64,000 nt of DNA, taken from the NCBI RefSeq assembly GCF_003387615.1, contig NZ_QUNS01000004.1, positions 1 to 64,000 of the forward strand. Direction: 5' to 3'. Every line of letters starts with the position of its first letter. Position 1 is the stretch's first letter. This document shows, one piece after another, positions 37,497 through 46,972 of this stretch. The notes beneath the pieces were generated by a model, which was not told the origin of the DNA, ran no database searches, and saw only the letters and a list, made by a program, of their open reading frames with translations. Position numbers and translations under genes: made by a program. The stretch comes from Tenacibaculum gallaicum. Lineage in GTDB: Bacteria; Bacteroidota; Bacteroidia; Flavobacteriales; Flavobacteriaceae.

Positions 37497-38810
37497 TTAA
37501 TCTTCAATTCTTTCAATCTTAGCTCCTATAGATTTTAAACGTGCTTCAATATCTTCGTAACCTCTATCTATCTGTTCAATATTATTAATAATACTTGTTC
37601 CTTTTGCTGAAAGTGCTGCTATTAATAATGAAATACCTGCTCGAATATCTGGTGAAGTCATTTTAGTTGCCTTCAACTGTGATTTAAAATCGTGTCCTAT
37701 TACTGTAGCTCTATGTGGATCACATAAAATTACTTTTGCTCCCATGTCGATTAATTTATCGACAAAGAACAAACGACTTTCAAACATTTTTTGATGTACC
37801 AACACTGTTCCTTTTGCTTGTGTAGCTACTACTAAAACAATACTTAATAAATCTGGTGTAAATCCTGGCCAAGGAGCATCAGCTACTGTTAATACTGACC
37901 CATCAATATAACTTTGAATTTCATAACTTTCTTGTTCTGGAATATAAACATCGTCTCCTTTTCTTTCTAGTTGAATTCCTAACTTTCTAAATACATTCGG
38001 AATCTGCCCTAAATCATTCCAACTAACATTTTTAATTGTTAATTCAGAACGTGTCATAGCAGCCATACCAATCCAACTACCAATCTCAATCATATCTGGT
38101 AAAATGGTATGCTCACAACCTCCTAATGATTCTACTCCTTCAATTGTAAGTAAATTAGAACCTACTCCAGATATTTTTGCTCCCATAGAATTCAACATTT
38201 TTGATAATTGCTGAATGTATGGTTCGCAGGCTGCATTATATATAGTTGTAGTTCCTTTGGCCAAAACTGCAGCCATAATAATGTTTGCTGTACCGGTTAC
38301 TGAAGCTTCATCCAATAACATTTCTGTTCCTACTAGCCCTGTTTCTGTTTCTACTCCGTAGAAGTATTCTTCTCGATTGTAACGGAATTTTGCTCCTAAA
38401 TTGATAAAACCCTCAAAGTGAGTATCTAAACGACGACGCCCAATTTTATCTCCTCCAGGACGTGGTATATACCCTTTTCCAAAACGAGCTAATAACGGAC
38501 CAACAATCATAATAGACCCTCTTAATGAGCTACCATCTCTTTTAAATTCTGGTGATTCAAGATATTTTAAATTGATATCATCTGCCTGAAAGCTATACGA
38601 ATTTTTAGATAGTTTTTCTATCTTAACTCCTAATTCTCCTAAAATAAAAATCAGCTTATTAACATCAATAATATCAGGAACATTATTTATAATTACTTTT
38701 TCTGAGGTTAATAACACTGCACATATAACTTGCAATGCTTCATTTTTTGCTCCTTGTGGTGTTATTGTTCCTTTTAACTTGTGACCTCCTTCAATTTTAA
38801 ATGATGCCAT
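37497..38810 (-). CDS. murA: UDP-N-acetylglucosamine 1-carboxyvinyltransferase, Asp in place of the catalytic-loop Cys
   Basis: A 437-aa enoylpyruvyl transferase that adds PEP to UDP-GlcNAc, the first committed step of peptidoglycan. N-terminal GAKNEALQV holds the Lys of the active site (K22); VADAPWPGFTPDL is the conserved C-terminal-domain motif. In the active-site loop the sequence reads PRPGGDKIGRRRLDTH, so residue 121 is Asp where most bacteria have the Cys alkylated by fosfomycin (Cys115 in E. coli). Cys-to-Asp enzymes remain active and are fosfomycin-insensitive. The gene directly abuts the DUF4290 gene, so they form an operon. Confidence 0.95.
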   Translation of the reverse strand: MASFKIEGGHKLKGTITPQGAKNEALQVICAVLLTSEKVIINNVPDIIDVNKLIFILGELGVKIEKLSKNSYSFQADDINLKYLESPEFKRDGSSLRGSIMIVGPLLARFGKGYIPRPGGDKIGRRRLDTHFEGFINLGAKFRYNREEYFYGVETETGLVGTEMLLDEASVTGTANIIMAAVLAKGTTTIYNAACEPYIQQLSKMLNSMGAKISGVGSNLLTIEGVESLGGCEHTILPDMIEIGSWIGMAAMTRSELTIKNVSWNDLGQIPNVFRKLGIQLERKGDDVYIPEQESYEIQSYIDGSVLTVADAPWPGFTPDLLSIVLVVATQAKGTVLVHQKMFESRLFFVDKLIDMGAKVILCDPHRATVIGHDFKSQLKATKMTSPDIRAGISLLIAALSAKGTSIINNIEQIDRGYEDIEARLKSIGAKIERIED

Positions 38811-39452
38811 TTACTTTTTTCTATATTTATTAGTGCTTCCTTTTCCTTTTGAATGACTTTTGTGCTGACCTTGACTGCTACGCTTTCTTAATAAACTTTT
38901 GCTATCTGCTAAATCTTCTTCTATGTCTCGAATATCAATTCTCCCATCAGACAACTCATATAAATGATTAAAAATCACATTATCGTCCACCGTGTCTTTA
39001 TTCCAATTTAAATAGCATTTTTTCATATGATTCGCAATTGTAAACACCAAAGCTTCTTTCATATCTCCTTCTTCCCATGTTAATGCCTCATCAATCATCG
39101 TTTGAATATTTGTTCCATAAAAACGGTACTTTGATGCTGATTTAGGATATGGCAATCTATCTGGAGCTTCTTGCAGCTCTTCTTTTGAAGGTGTTTCATA
39201 TGGAGAATCTACATCTAACTCAAAATCTGCCATTATATGTAACTGATCCCATAATTTATGCTTAAAATCAGGTACATCTCGTAAATGAGGTTGTAAGTTC
39301 CCCATTACATCGATAATAGCTTTTGCCATTGTATTTCGCTCTTCTTTATCTTCTAAAGCGATACAATGGTTTACTAATTTTTGTATATGCCTCCCATATT
39401 CAGGGATAATTAATTTGGATCTTTTCGAATTGTATTCTAAATCAAACGTCAT
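38811..39452 (-). CDS. DUF4290 domain protein
   Basis: A 213-aa protein starting MTFDLEYNSKRSKLIIPEYGR, a family hallmark I know from Bacteroidota, with EDKEERNTMAKAIIDVMG and NHMKKCYLNWNKDTVDD. The C-terminal tail is very basic (KRSSQGQHKSHSKGKGSTNKYRKK in outline), suggesting binding to nucleic acid or ribosomes. Its stop is adjacent to the murA start, a pairing common in this phylum as I recall. Function unknown. Confidence 0.85.
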   Translation of the reverse strand: MTFDLEYNSKRSKLIIPEYGRHIQKLVNHCIALEDKEERNTMAKAIIDVMGNLQPHLRDVPDFKHKLWDQLHIMADFELDVDSPYETPSKEELQEAPDRLPYPKSASKYRFYGTNIQTMIDEALTWEEGDMKEALVFTIANHMKKCYLNWNKDTVDDNVIFNHLYELSDGRIDIRDIEEDLADSKSLLRKRSSQGQHKSHSKGKGSTNKYRKK

Positions 39453-39498
39453 TTCTCTATATTTTATCTATGCAAAATAGGTAATTATTATGAATTAA

Positions 39499-41829
39499 TT
39501 ACCCGATTACTTTCAATTTTGCAAATTGTAACAATAATTTCTTTTTACCTACGGTACTAAACTCTATTTCTGCTTTTTTATTGGGTCCTTTCCCTTCTAA
39601 AGCTACTACTTTTCCAGTACCAAAACGGTTATGCTCTACTACGTTTCCTACTGTGATTTCTCCATCAAATAAATTCATTTTCGGACTCATTTCTGAAACC
39701 TTTTTCATTTTACTTTTTGGAGGAACCATATTTGTTTTTTCCTTCTTCGCTAAAAATTCCTTTCTCTTTTTTTGAATTGGTTTTTGAAAACGTATTTTTT
39801 TGGGGGTATCATCATCAAACAAACTAGCGTCAATAAACCTATTTGTCGATGGTTCTGGCACTTTTGGAGTCAAATATTCGATAAACTGTTCGTCTATTTC
39901 TTCTAAAAATCTACTTGGCTCACCATCCGTTAATTTTCCCCAACGATAACGTGTTTGTGCATAGGTTAAATATGCTCCTTTTTCTGCTCTTGTTAAAGCA
40001 ACGTAAAACAAACGACGTTCTTCTTCTAATTCACTACGGGTATTCATACTCATTGCAGAAGGAAATAAACTTTCTTCCAATCCTACAATATATACATAAG
40101 GAAATTCTAATCCTTTAGATAAGTGAATTGTCATTAATGAAACACGAGGTTCTTCATCTTCTTTATCAGAATCAAAATCAGTCGCTAGTGCTACATCTTC
40201 TAAAAATGACGTTAATGAAGCGTCTTCTCCCGTTTCTATTTTATCGGTAATAAAGTCTTTTATTCCGTTTAAAAGCTCTTGAACATTTTCAACTTTATTA
40301 ACCCCTTCTGGCGTTCCATCCTTTTGTAAATCTTTTACTAACTGTGTTTGTTTCACCACCAAATCAGCAATTTCAAACGCGTTTTTCGTTTGTGTTTCAA
40401 TTTGAAAACGCTGAATCATGTTCACAAAGTTCTGTAACTTAGTTTTGGTTCCAGAATTAATATTAATATCTATAGTATTGATATTCTTTAAAATATCAAA
40501 CATTGATTTATTATAATGATTCGCTGCGATGGTTAATTTATCTAACGTTGTAGCTCCAATTCCTCTCGCCGGATAATTGATAATACGTTTTAATGCCTCC
40601 TCATCATTTGGATTGATTAAAATTCGTAAATATGATAGTAAATCTTTAATTTCTTTACGTTGATAGAATGAAATTCCTCCGTAAATTTTATATTTAATAT
40701 CTTTTTTACGCAATGCATCTTCCATTGCTCTCGATTGTGCATTGGTACGATACAGAATTGCAAATTGATCGCTCGTTAACTGATGATTCATTTGGTTTTC
40801 CCAAATAGATTGTGCCACAAAACGTCCTTCTTCTCCATCAGAAATAGTACGCATTACTTTTACACTATCTCCCGCATCATTTGCTGTCCAAATTTCTTTA
40901 TCTAGCTTCGTTTTATTCTTGTCAATTACACTATTAGCAGCTCGAACTATGTTACTTGTTGAGCGATAATTTTGCTCTAGTTTGAATGTTTTTACATCCG
41001 GATAATCCTTCTGAAAATTTAAGATATTTTGAATGTTTGCTCCACGAAATCCGTAAATACTTTGCGAATCGTCTCCTACCACACAAATATTCTGAAAACG
41101 ATCTGCCAATGCACGTACAATTAAATATTGTGAATGGTTGGTATCTTGGTACTCATCTACCATGATATAACGGAAGCGATCTTGATACTTTGCCAACACA
41201 TCTGGAAAACGTGCTAATAATTCATTAGTACGTAATAATAAATCATCAAAATCCATTGCTCCAGACTTAAAGCATCTATCTACATACTCTTTGTATATAT
41301 CTCCCACTCTTGGACGGCTTGCTTCTAAGTCAGCTTGTTGTAAATCTGAATTATTAAAATAAGCCCTGACCGTTATCAAACTGTTTTTAAAAGAAGAAAT
41401 TCTGCTTAAAATTTGCTTTGGCTTGTATCTATCTTTATCTAAGTTCATTTCTTTGATAATCGCCGTTATCAATCGAACTGAGTCTTGTGTATCGTAAATT
41501 GTAAAATTAGATGGATACCCTAATCGATCAGCTTCAGAACGTAAAATACGTGCAAAAACTGAGTGAAAAGTTCCCATCCAAAGATTTTTCGCTTCGCCAT
41601 ACCCCACTACTTTACCAATACGCTCTTTCATTTCGCGAGCTGCCTTATTGGTAAATGTTAATGACAAAATATTAAATGCATCTACTCCACGCTCCATCAA
41701 ATAAGCTATTTTGTAGGTTAGCACTCTAGTTTTACCCGATCCTGCTCCTGCTATAATTATCATTGGGCCGTCTTTTTGTAAAACAGCTGCTTTCTGTGGT
41801 TCGTTAAGTTGCTCTAAATAAGTACTCAA
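39499..41829 (-). CDS. uvrD: UvrD/PcrA-type superfamily 1 DNA helicase
   Basis: A 776-aa 3'-5' helicase. Motif Q and Walker A at the N-terminus (LNEPQKAAV; IIAGAGSGKTRVLTYK, about 26-40), motif II VDEYQDTNHSQY, motif III GDDSQSIYGFRGA, motif IV KLEQNYRSTSNI, motif V/VI TIHLSKGLEFPYV and EERRLFYVALTRAEK. C-terminal tail has the Tudor-like end (NVVEHNRFGTGKVVALEG) that binds RNA polymerase in PcrA. Acts in excision repair and removal of stalled polymerases. No exonuclease extension, so it is not RecB or AddA. It lies 46 bp upstream of the DUF4290 gene in the same direction. Confidence 0.94.
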   Translation of the reverse strand: MSTYLEQLNEPQKAAVLQKDGPMIIIAGAGSGKTRVLTYKIAYLMERGVDAFNILSLTFTNKAAREMKERIGKVVGYGEAKNLWMGTFHSVFARILRSEADRLGYPSNFTIYDTQDSVRLITAIIKEMNLDKDRYKPKQILSRISSFKNSLITVRAYFNNSDLQQADLEASRPRVGDIYKEYVDRCFKSGAMDFDDLLLRTNELLARFPDVLAKYQDRFRYIMVDEYQDTNHSQYLIVRALADRFQNICVVGDDSQSIYGFRGANIQNILNFQKDYPDVKTFKLEQNYRSTSNIVRAANSVIDKNKTKLDKEIWTANDAGDSVKVMRTISDGEEGRFVAQSIWENQMNHQLTSDQFAILYRTNAQSRAMEDALRKKDIKYKIYGGISFYQRKEIKDLLSYLRILINPNDEEALKRIINYPARGIGATTLDKLTIAANHYNKSMFDILKNINTIDININSGTKTKLQNFVNMIQRFQIETQTKNAFEIADLVVKQTQLVKDLQKDGTPEGVNKVENVQELLNGIKDFITDKIETGEDASLTSFLEDVALATDFDSDKEDEEPRVSLMTIHLSKGLEFPYVYIVGLEESLFPSAMSMNTRSELEEERRLFYVALTRAEKGAYLTYAQTRYRWGKLTDGEPSRFLEEIDEQFIEYLTPKVPEPSTNRFIDASLFDDDTPKKIRFQKPIQKKRKEFLAKKEKTNMVPPKSKMKKVSEMSPKMNLFDGEITVGNVVEHNRFGTGKVVALEGKGPNKKAEIEFSTVGKKKLLLQFAKLKVIG

Positions 41830-41936
41830 AGGAAATTAAATTGAAAGAATTTTAAAAATGGAAAATTAACCAATCTTTTAGGTTTTTTAAAGATTCTAAG
41901 CCTTTTTTTATTCACTAATTTTAGTTTCTATTAATT

Positions 41937-42016
41937 CTTCTTAAAACCCGAATTAATCAAAATTCGTCTTAAAACCCTTATTCTTTATTATTCGCTTAAA
42001 AACCCGAATTATTTGG
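41937..42016. repeat. Three imperfect copies of a CTTAAAACCCGAATTA-like motif
   Basis: Copies lie at about 41938-41955 (TCTTAAAACCCGAATTAA), 41966-41982 (GTCTTAAAACCCTTATTC) and 41992-42011 (CGCTTAAAAACCCGAATTAT), spaced by about 26-27 bp, ending about 45 bp before the SatD gene. The regular spacing, near 2.5 helix turns, suggests binding sites or a small tandem duplication. Confidence 0.5.
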
Positions 42017-42058
42017 TGTTTTCAATCCAAAAACTTATTTTTACTAAAATTTGAATAC

Positions 42059-42676
42059 ATGACAAGTGTAATTACTGGTGATATTATTAACTCTCGAGGT
42101 GTTTCTGTTGAAACATGGCTCCCTTTACTTAAAAAATCTTTCAATCTTGTAGGGAAAACTCCAAAAACATGGGAGCTTTTTCGCGGAGACAGTTTTCAAA
42201 TTGAAATTGAAGATATTTCTGAAGCACTCTTTTTTGCTATTGAACTTAAAACTAATGTCAAGAAAATAAAAGATTTAGACATTCGTTTAGCTATTGGTAT
42301 TGGTGATAAAAGTTTTGATACTGAAAAAATTACTGAAGCCAATGGTGAAGCTTTTATTAATTCTGGATATGCATTTGATCATTTACTTAAAAAACAGAAT
42401 TTAGCCTTGAAAACTCCTTGGAAAGATATCAATGAAGAGTTTGAGGTTTCTTTGGGTTTAAGTTTGTTAATAATGGATAACTGGACAACTAATTCTGCTG
42501 CTTTTGTAAATATGTCCTTACAAAACCCCAAGTGTACCCAGAAAGTAATTGCTAAAAAACTAGCTATTTCAGAAAGCAGTGCCAGCGAACGAAGAAAACG
42601 TTCTGGTTTTGATGAAATCATCAAACTAGAAAGACGCTATAGAAAACTTATGAATCAGAAACGAACCAACTTATGA
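42059..42676 (+). CDS. SatD-family protein
   Basis: A 205-aa protein. The N-terminal part (SVITGDIINSRGV; ELFRGDSFQIEI; RLAIGIGDKSF) has the pattern of SatD, reminiscent of the nucleotide-cyclase-like fold; the C-terminus (about 160-205) has a helix-turn-helix look (CTQKVIAKKLAISESSASERRKR). SatD was named for a Streptococcus acid-tolerance locus; the biochemical role is unknown. Its stop overlaps the DUF3307 start by 4 bp, so the two are translationally coupled. Confidence 0.8.
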   Translation: MTSVITGDIINSRGVSVETWLPLLKKSFNLVGKTPKTWELFRGDSFQIEIEDISEALFFAIELKTNVKKIKDLDIRLAIGIGDKSFDTEKITEANGEAFINSGYAFDHLLKKQNLALKTPWKDINEEFEVSLGLSLLIMDNWTTNSAAFVNMSLQNPKCTQKVIAKKLAISESSASERRKRSGFDEIIKLERRYRKLMNQKRTNL

Positions 42677-43386
42677 TACTCTTCTTAAAACTACTCGTCG
42701 CCCATTTATTAGGTGATTTTGTGTTTCAACCTAAAAATTGGGTAAAAAACAAAGAAAAAAAGAAAATAAAATCTATAAAACTCTATGCCCATATAGGTAT
42801 TCACGCAATTTTATTACTCCTAATTCTACAATTCAACTCTAAGTATTGGAATGTTTTTTTACTTATAATTGTTTCTCATTATATTGTTGATATCGGTAAA
42901 TTATACCTTCAAAAGAAGAAAAACAAACGTTTATTTTTCTTTTTAGACCAAGCTTTACATCTATTTTTTCTAGGTCTTGCTACCTATATACACACTCCTT
43001 ATAAAATTAATATAGATACCTTTTTAAGTAAACAAAACTTATTACTTTTTGCTTGTTTAATTTTTGTTACCTACACATCTTCCATCATTATTAACATATT
43101 AATTTCTAAATGGAACCCTGAAAAAGGTAATAAATCAACAGAACAATCGTTAGCCAATGCAGGTAAGTATATTGGTTTCTTAGAACGCTTATTAATTTTT
43201 GTTTTTATTGCGATTAACCAATGGGCTGGTGTCGGTTTTTTACTCGCTGCAAAATCTATATTTAGATTTGGAGATTTAACTGCATCAAAAGATAGAAAGC
43301 TTACCGAGTATGTACTGATTGGAACTTTATTAAGTTTTGGATTGGCAATTTTAACAGGACTCGTATATTCGCATTATGGAAGATAA
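42673..43386 (+). CDS. DUF3307 membrane protein
   Basis: A 237-aa integral membrane protein with about six hydrophobic helices. The opening LLVAHLLGDFVFQPKNWVKNKEKKK and HIGIHAILLLLI match DUF3307, a family commonly paired with SatD-like genes. Function unknown. The 3' end overlaps the next gene by 11 bp. Confidence 0.85.
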   Translation: MILFLKLLVAHLLGDFVFQPKNWVKNKEKKKIKSIKLYAHIGIHAILLLLILQFNSKYWNVFLLIIVSHYIVDIGKLYLQKKKNKRLFFFLDQALHLFFLGLATYIHTPYKINIDTFLSKQNLLLFACLIFVTYTSSIIINILISKWNPEKGNKSTEQSLANAGKYIGFLERLLIFVFIAINQWAGVGFLLAAKSIFRFGDLTASKDRKLTEYVLIGTLLSFGLAILTGLVYSHYGR

Positions 43387-43888
43387 AATTATAGAAGGGC
43401 TAGCTTATGCCCTACCAGCATTAGTAACTGGCGGTGTAGCTTATCTAATTTTAGGCCGCTTTATTGAACAAGACAATAAAGAAAAAACATTCAACGCTTT
43501 AGTTGAAAAAAAACGTGAAAGTTTACCTACAAAACTACAAGCTTATGAACGTATGTTATTGTTTTGTGAGCGTATCAATCCATCAAAATTACTTTTAAGA
43601 GTTAATCCAATTGGAGAAGATACTGATAATTACCTACAGCTTTTAATTGCTAATATAGAACAGGAATTTGAACATAACTTAGTGCAACAACTATATATTT
43701 CGGATGATAGTTGGAAAGCCGTTACAGCTGTTAAATTAGCTATTATTGCAAAACTTCGTTCTACAGCAGAGGAATCTGAAACTGCTAAAGATTTACGAGA
43801 AAATGTATTAATTGATTATTCACAACAAGAAAGTCCTGCAAATACTGCTATTGGCTTTTTAAAACAAGAAGTAAAAAAACTGATATAA
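43376..43888 (+). CDS. Conserved hypothetical protein with N-terminal membrane helix
   Basis: A 170-aa protein: one membrane helix at the N-terminus (GLAYALPALVTGGVAYLILG), then a helical cytoplasmic part (LQAYERMLLFCERINPSKLLLR; LVQQLYISDDSWKAVTAVK). It resembles a flavobacterial family sometimes numbered DUF7935; that label is from memory. Third gene of the SatD operon by overlap; function unknown. Confidence 0.65.
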   Translation: MEDKIIEGLAYALPALVTGGVAYLILGRFIEQDNKEKTFNALVEKKRESLPTKLQAYERMLLFCERINPSKLLLRVNPIGEDTDNYLQLLIANIEQEFEHNLVQQLYISDDSWKAVTAVKLAIIAKLRSTAEESETAKDLRENVLIDYSQQESPANTAIGFLKQEVKKLI

Positions 43889-43889
43889 T

Positions 43890-43919
43890 AAAAAAGCCTC
43901 AATATTGAGGCTTTTTTTA
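43890..43919. terminator. Bidirectional terminator after the SatD operon
   Basis: AAAAAGCCTCAA-tat-TTGAGGCTTTTT between convergent genes. Confidence 0.88.
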
Positions 43920-43924
43920 TATTT

Positions 43925-44761
43925 TTATTTTTCAACAGGTAACTCTAATCTACTTGCCCATTCTGTCCAAGAACCATCGTATACACTGTAGTTTATTCTC
44001 TCAGATATTTCAGCACCTAAAGCTAGTATACACGCCGTAACTCCTGATCCGCAATAAAAAATCATTTCTTCTTTTTTTGGGTTTATTTCTGAAAACATTT
44101 TTTGAAGTTCTTCCTTTGATTTCATCTTCCCATCTACTTGTAATTCTACATAAGGTAAACTTTTAGAATTAGGAATATGACCCACTCTTAAATCCTTCCT
44201 AGGTTCAGGTTCTGTCGCATAGAACCTTCCTTTAGAACGAGCATCTAAAATAAATTTTTTATTATGAGAAGCTTTTAATACTCCCTCTGTTTCACTTACT
44301 TTATCCCTATTAAGGTTGGCTACAAAACTTCCTACAGTTGATTCTCTTTCTTTTTTAGACTCAATTGTATAACCAGCTTCTTTCCATGAAGGCAAACCTC
44401 CATTTAAAACTGCAATATTTGTAAACCCAAATGTTTTGAACAACCACCATACTCTTGGAGACGAATACACTCCTAAATCATCATAAACAACAATACAACT
44501 ATTATTATTAATACCTAGCTTTTGAACCTCAGTTTCAAAATACTTTTCTGACGGAACTGTATTTGGGTATTTCCCCTCAGTATCTAAAAAGGTATTCTTT
44601 AAATCAAAGAAAACAGCATTTTTAATCTGCTGTTTCTCTTTTTTACTATCTGCTTTGTTTCCTACTTTTTGAATAGTTGCGTCAAGAACTATTAAGTTAT
44701 CCGCATTCAAGTTATTGTGCAACCAATCAACAGAAACTATAGGTGAATCTACTTTAAGCAT
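43925..44761 (-). CDS. sseA: 3-mercaptopyruvate-type sulfurtransferase (two rhodanese domains)
   Basis: A 278-aa protein. The N-terminal inactive rhodanese domain (about 10-135; VVYDDLGVYSSPRVWWLF, LNGGLPSWKEAGY) is followed by the active domain (about 160-278) with the catalytic Cys at 237 in YCGSGVTAC. The loop CGSGVT is the mercaptopyruvate-type loop, not the CRKGVT of thiosulfate sulfurtransferases. It transfers sulfur from 3-mercaptopyruvate in cysteine breakdown. Cytosolic, no signal peptide. Confidence 0.9.
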   Translation of the reverse strand: MLKVDSPIVSVDWLHNNLNADNLIVLDATIQKVGNKADSKKEKQQIKNAVFFDLKNTFLDTEGKYPNTVPSEKYFETEVQKLGINNNSCIVVYDDLGVYSSPRVWWLFKTFGFTNIAVLNGGLPSWKEAGYTIESKKERESTVGSFVANLNRDKVSETEGVLKASHNKKFILDARSKGRFYATEPEPRKDLRVGHIPNSKSLPYVELQVDGKMKSKEELQKMFSEINPKKEEMIFYCGSGVTACILALGAEISERINYSVYDGSWTEWASRLELPVEK

Positions 44762-44780
44762 TCTATAAATAGATTTATGT

Positions 44781-46106
44781 TTATTTTACTTCATTGTAAT
44801 GCTCATCCCAATTATGTGGATGTGGTTTTCCTAACTTCCCTACAGATTTAGCTACTAAAGTAGAAACTGTTGCATCACCTGTTACGTTAATAACAGTTCT
44901 ACACATATCTAAAGGTCTATCAACTGCAAAAATTAACGCCAAACCTATGGCTAATTTATCTGCTGGAAAACCAACTGATTCTAATACTATTACTAACATT
45001 ACCATTCCTGCTCCTGGTACAGCTGCTGAGCCTATTGAGGCTAACAAAGCCGTTAAAATAATTGTTAGTTGATCAACAAAAGTTAAATCGAAGCCTAAAG
45101 CTTGTGATATAAATACTGCTGCTACGGCTTGATATAAACTAGTACCGTCCATATTAATAGTAGCTCCTACTGGCAATACAAAACTTGATACTTCTTTATC
45201 TACTCCAATATGCTCTTCTACTCGTTCCATCGTAACTGGCAATGTTGCTGCACTAGAACTTGTTGAAAACGCTAATAATTGTGCTGGACTTATTTGTTTT
45301 AAAAACCATAATGGATTCTTTTTGGTAAATACACTTATTAAAACCATATAAAGTGCTACCATTAACAATAAACCTCCAACAACTGTTGCTCCATATTTTA
45401 ATAATGCTAACAATAAATCAGGATCATTGGAAGTAACTACAACATTTGCTAATAATGCAAATACTGCAAAAGGTGCAGTTAACATGATTAAATCAACCAT
45501 TTTTAGCACAACTTCATTTAACGAATCAAAAAAGTTTTTTAATGGTTTAGCCTTTTTCTCTCCTATTAATAACATTGATATTCCTAAGAAAATAGTAAAG
45601 AAAATTACCTGTAACATTGCTTTATTGTTGCTCATTGCCTGCATGGCATTATCAGGAACCATATCTTCTAAAAATTGAAGTGGGCCACTTTCTTTTTGCT
45701 TACTAGCCTCTGCTATTTTAGCTTGTACTCCTTCACTATTTGCATAATCTGCTGTTAGTTTAGCTATAGTATCTTCAGAAATCCCTTCTCCAGGTTGTAC
45801 AACATTCACTAATACCAACCCTACTGTTATTGCTATTACTGTAGTACCTATATAAATTAACATGGTACGTAAACCAATGTTTTTAAATTTTGAAATGTCT
45901 TTTAAATCAGAAATCCCTTTTACCAGAGAAGCAATAATTAATGGTACTGCTATTAATTTTAATAATTTTACGAAAATTGTTCCAAAAGGCTTTATCCAAT
46001 CCGATACAAATGATGCTCCATTATCTATAAAGGTCATCCCTAACCCAAATAAAATACCTAAAATCATTCCTATTAAAATTTGCCAGTGTAGTGCAAGTTT
46101 CTTCAT
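44781..46106 (-). CDS. Dicarboxylate/amino acid:cation symporter (DAACS family)
   Basis: A 441-aa transporter with about eight helices and two re-entrant loops. The family motifs are STSSSAATLPVTM (first hairpin loop), GATINMDGTSLYQAVAAVF (NMDGT Na+ site) and AVDRPLDMCRTVINVTGDAT near the end. Members take up glutamate, aspartate or C4-dicarboxylates with Na+ or H+. The Arg after the NVTGD segment is not clear, so substrate preference is not called. It lies 19 bp upstream of the sulfurtransferase in the same direction. Confidence 0.92.
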   Translation of the reverse strand: MKKLALHWQILIGMILGILFGLGMTFIDNGASFVSDWIKPFGTIFVKLLKLIAVPLIIASLVKGISDLKDISKFKNIGLRTMLIYIGTTVIAITVGLVLVNVVQPGEGISEDTIAKLTADYANSEGVQAKIAEASKQKESGPLQFLEDMVPDNAMQAMSNNKAMLQVIFFTIFLGISMLLIGEKKAKPLKNFFDSLNEVVLKMVDLIMLTAPFAVFALLANVVVTSNDPDLLLALLKYGATVVGGLLLMVALYMVLISVFTKKNPLWFLKQISPAQLLAFSTSSSAATLPVTMERVEEHIGVDKEVSSFVLPVGATINMDGTSLYQAVAAVFISQALGFDLTFVDQLTIILTALLASIGSAAVPGAGMVMLVIVLESVGFPADKLAIGLALIFAVDRPLDMCRTVINVTGDATVSTLVAKSVGKLGKPHPHNWDEHYNEVK

Positions 46107-46238
46107 ATAATCTATAAATCTATTATTTTTTTAACTGGCCGTAAGGTATAAAGAAATATTTAAAAAAAAGTGACCTTCAGTTTGTATCTTGTGTCCCATT
46201 AATTAGAAACTAAGTACTAATCTTAATAAAACAAAAAA

Positions 46239-46889
46239 ATGACGGGAATTTTAGATTTATTAAATAGCGACACAGGAAAGGCAATTATATCTGGTGTTGC
46301 GGGCTCAACGGGGCAAGACACTAATAAAACTAGTAGTGTTTTAACGATGGCATTACCTGTTTTAATGAAAGCAATGCAACGAAATGCTACGACACCTCAA
46401 GGTGCAGAAAGCTTAAAAAGTGCATTAGATAAGCATGATGGTGGAATCTTAGATAATTTAGGAGACTTGTTTAATGGTGGGGTTAACTCTAATGTTTTAC
46501 AAGATGGAGGCAAGATTTTAGGTCATGTTTTAGGAAATAAACAACAAGGAGTAGAACAAATTATTGGTCAAAAAGCTGGTATGGATACTGGCGCTGTTGC
46601 TAATATTTTAAAAACTGCTGCACCTATTTTAATGGGAGTATTAGGTAAACAATCTCGTCAAAAAAATATAAATAACTCAAATGATTTAAGTGGACTTTTA
46701 GGAGGTTTACTAGGTGGTAACTCAACTCAAAAAGAACAAAGCTTCTTAGAACAAATATTGGATGCTGATGGCGACGGTAGTATTGTTGATGATGTAGCTG
46801 GAATGATTTTAGGAAACACTAGTAGCAGCCAGCAAAAATCAGGTGGTCTTTTGGGCGGACTTTTAGGCGGTGTATTTGGAAAAAAGTAA
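46239..46889 (+). CDS. DUF937 domain protein
   Basis: A 216-aa Gly/Leu-rich protein matching DUF937/YidB-like: MTGILDLLNSDTGKAIISGV, TSSVLTMALPVLMKAMQRN, and several LLGGLLGG repeats. Residues about 166-180 (DADGDGSIVDDVAG) look like a calcium-binding EF-hand or dockerin-like loop. Function unknown; probably cytoplasmic. Single gene with a hairpin 26 bp downstream. Confidence 0.8.
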   Translation: MTGILDLLNSDTGKAIISGVAGSTGQDTNKTSSVLTMALPVLMKAMQRNATTPQGAESLKSALDKHDGGILDNLGDLFNGGVNSNVLQDGGKILGHVLGNKQQGVEQIIGQKAGMDTGAVANILKTAAPILMGVLGKQSRQKNINNSNDLSGLLGGLLGGNSTQKEQSFLEQILDADGDGSIVDDVAGMILGNTSSSQQKSGGLLGGLLGGVFGKK

Positions 46890-46914
46890 CTTTACTGATT
46901 TATAATGTAATGAA

Positions 46915-46936
46915 GGGGCAAACATTTGTTTGCCCC
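46915..46936 (+). terminator. Hairpin after the DUF937 gene
   Basis: GGGGCAAAC-attt-GTTTGCCCC, a 9-bp stem, followed by a T-rich stretch on the plus strand. It lies just before the next gene start at 46973. Confidence 0.7.
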
Positions 46937-46972
46937 TATTCTTTTAATTACTTTTGCCCGACATTAACATTT

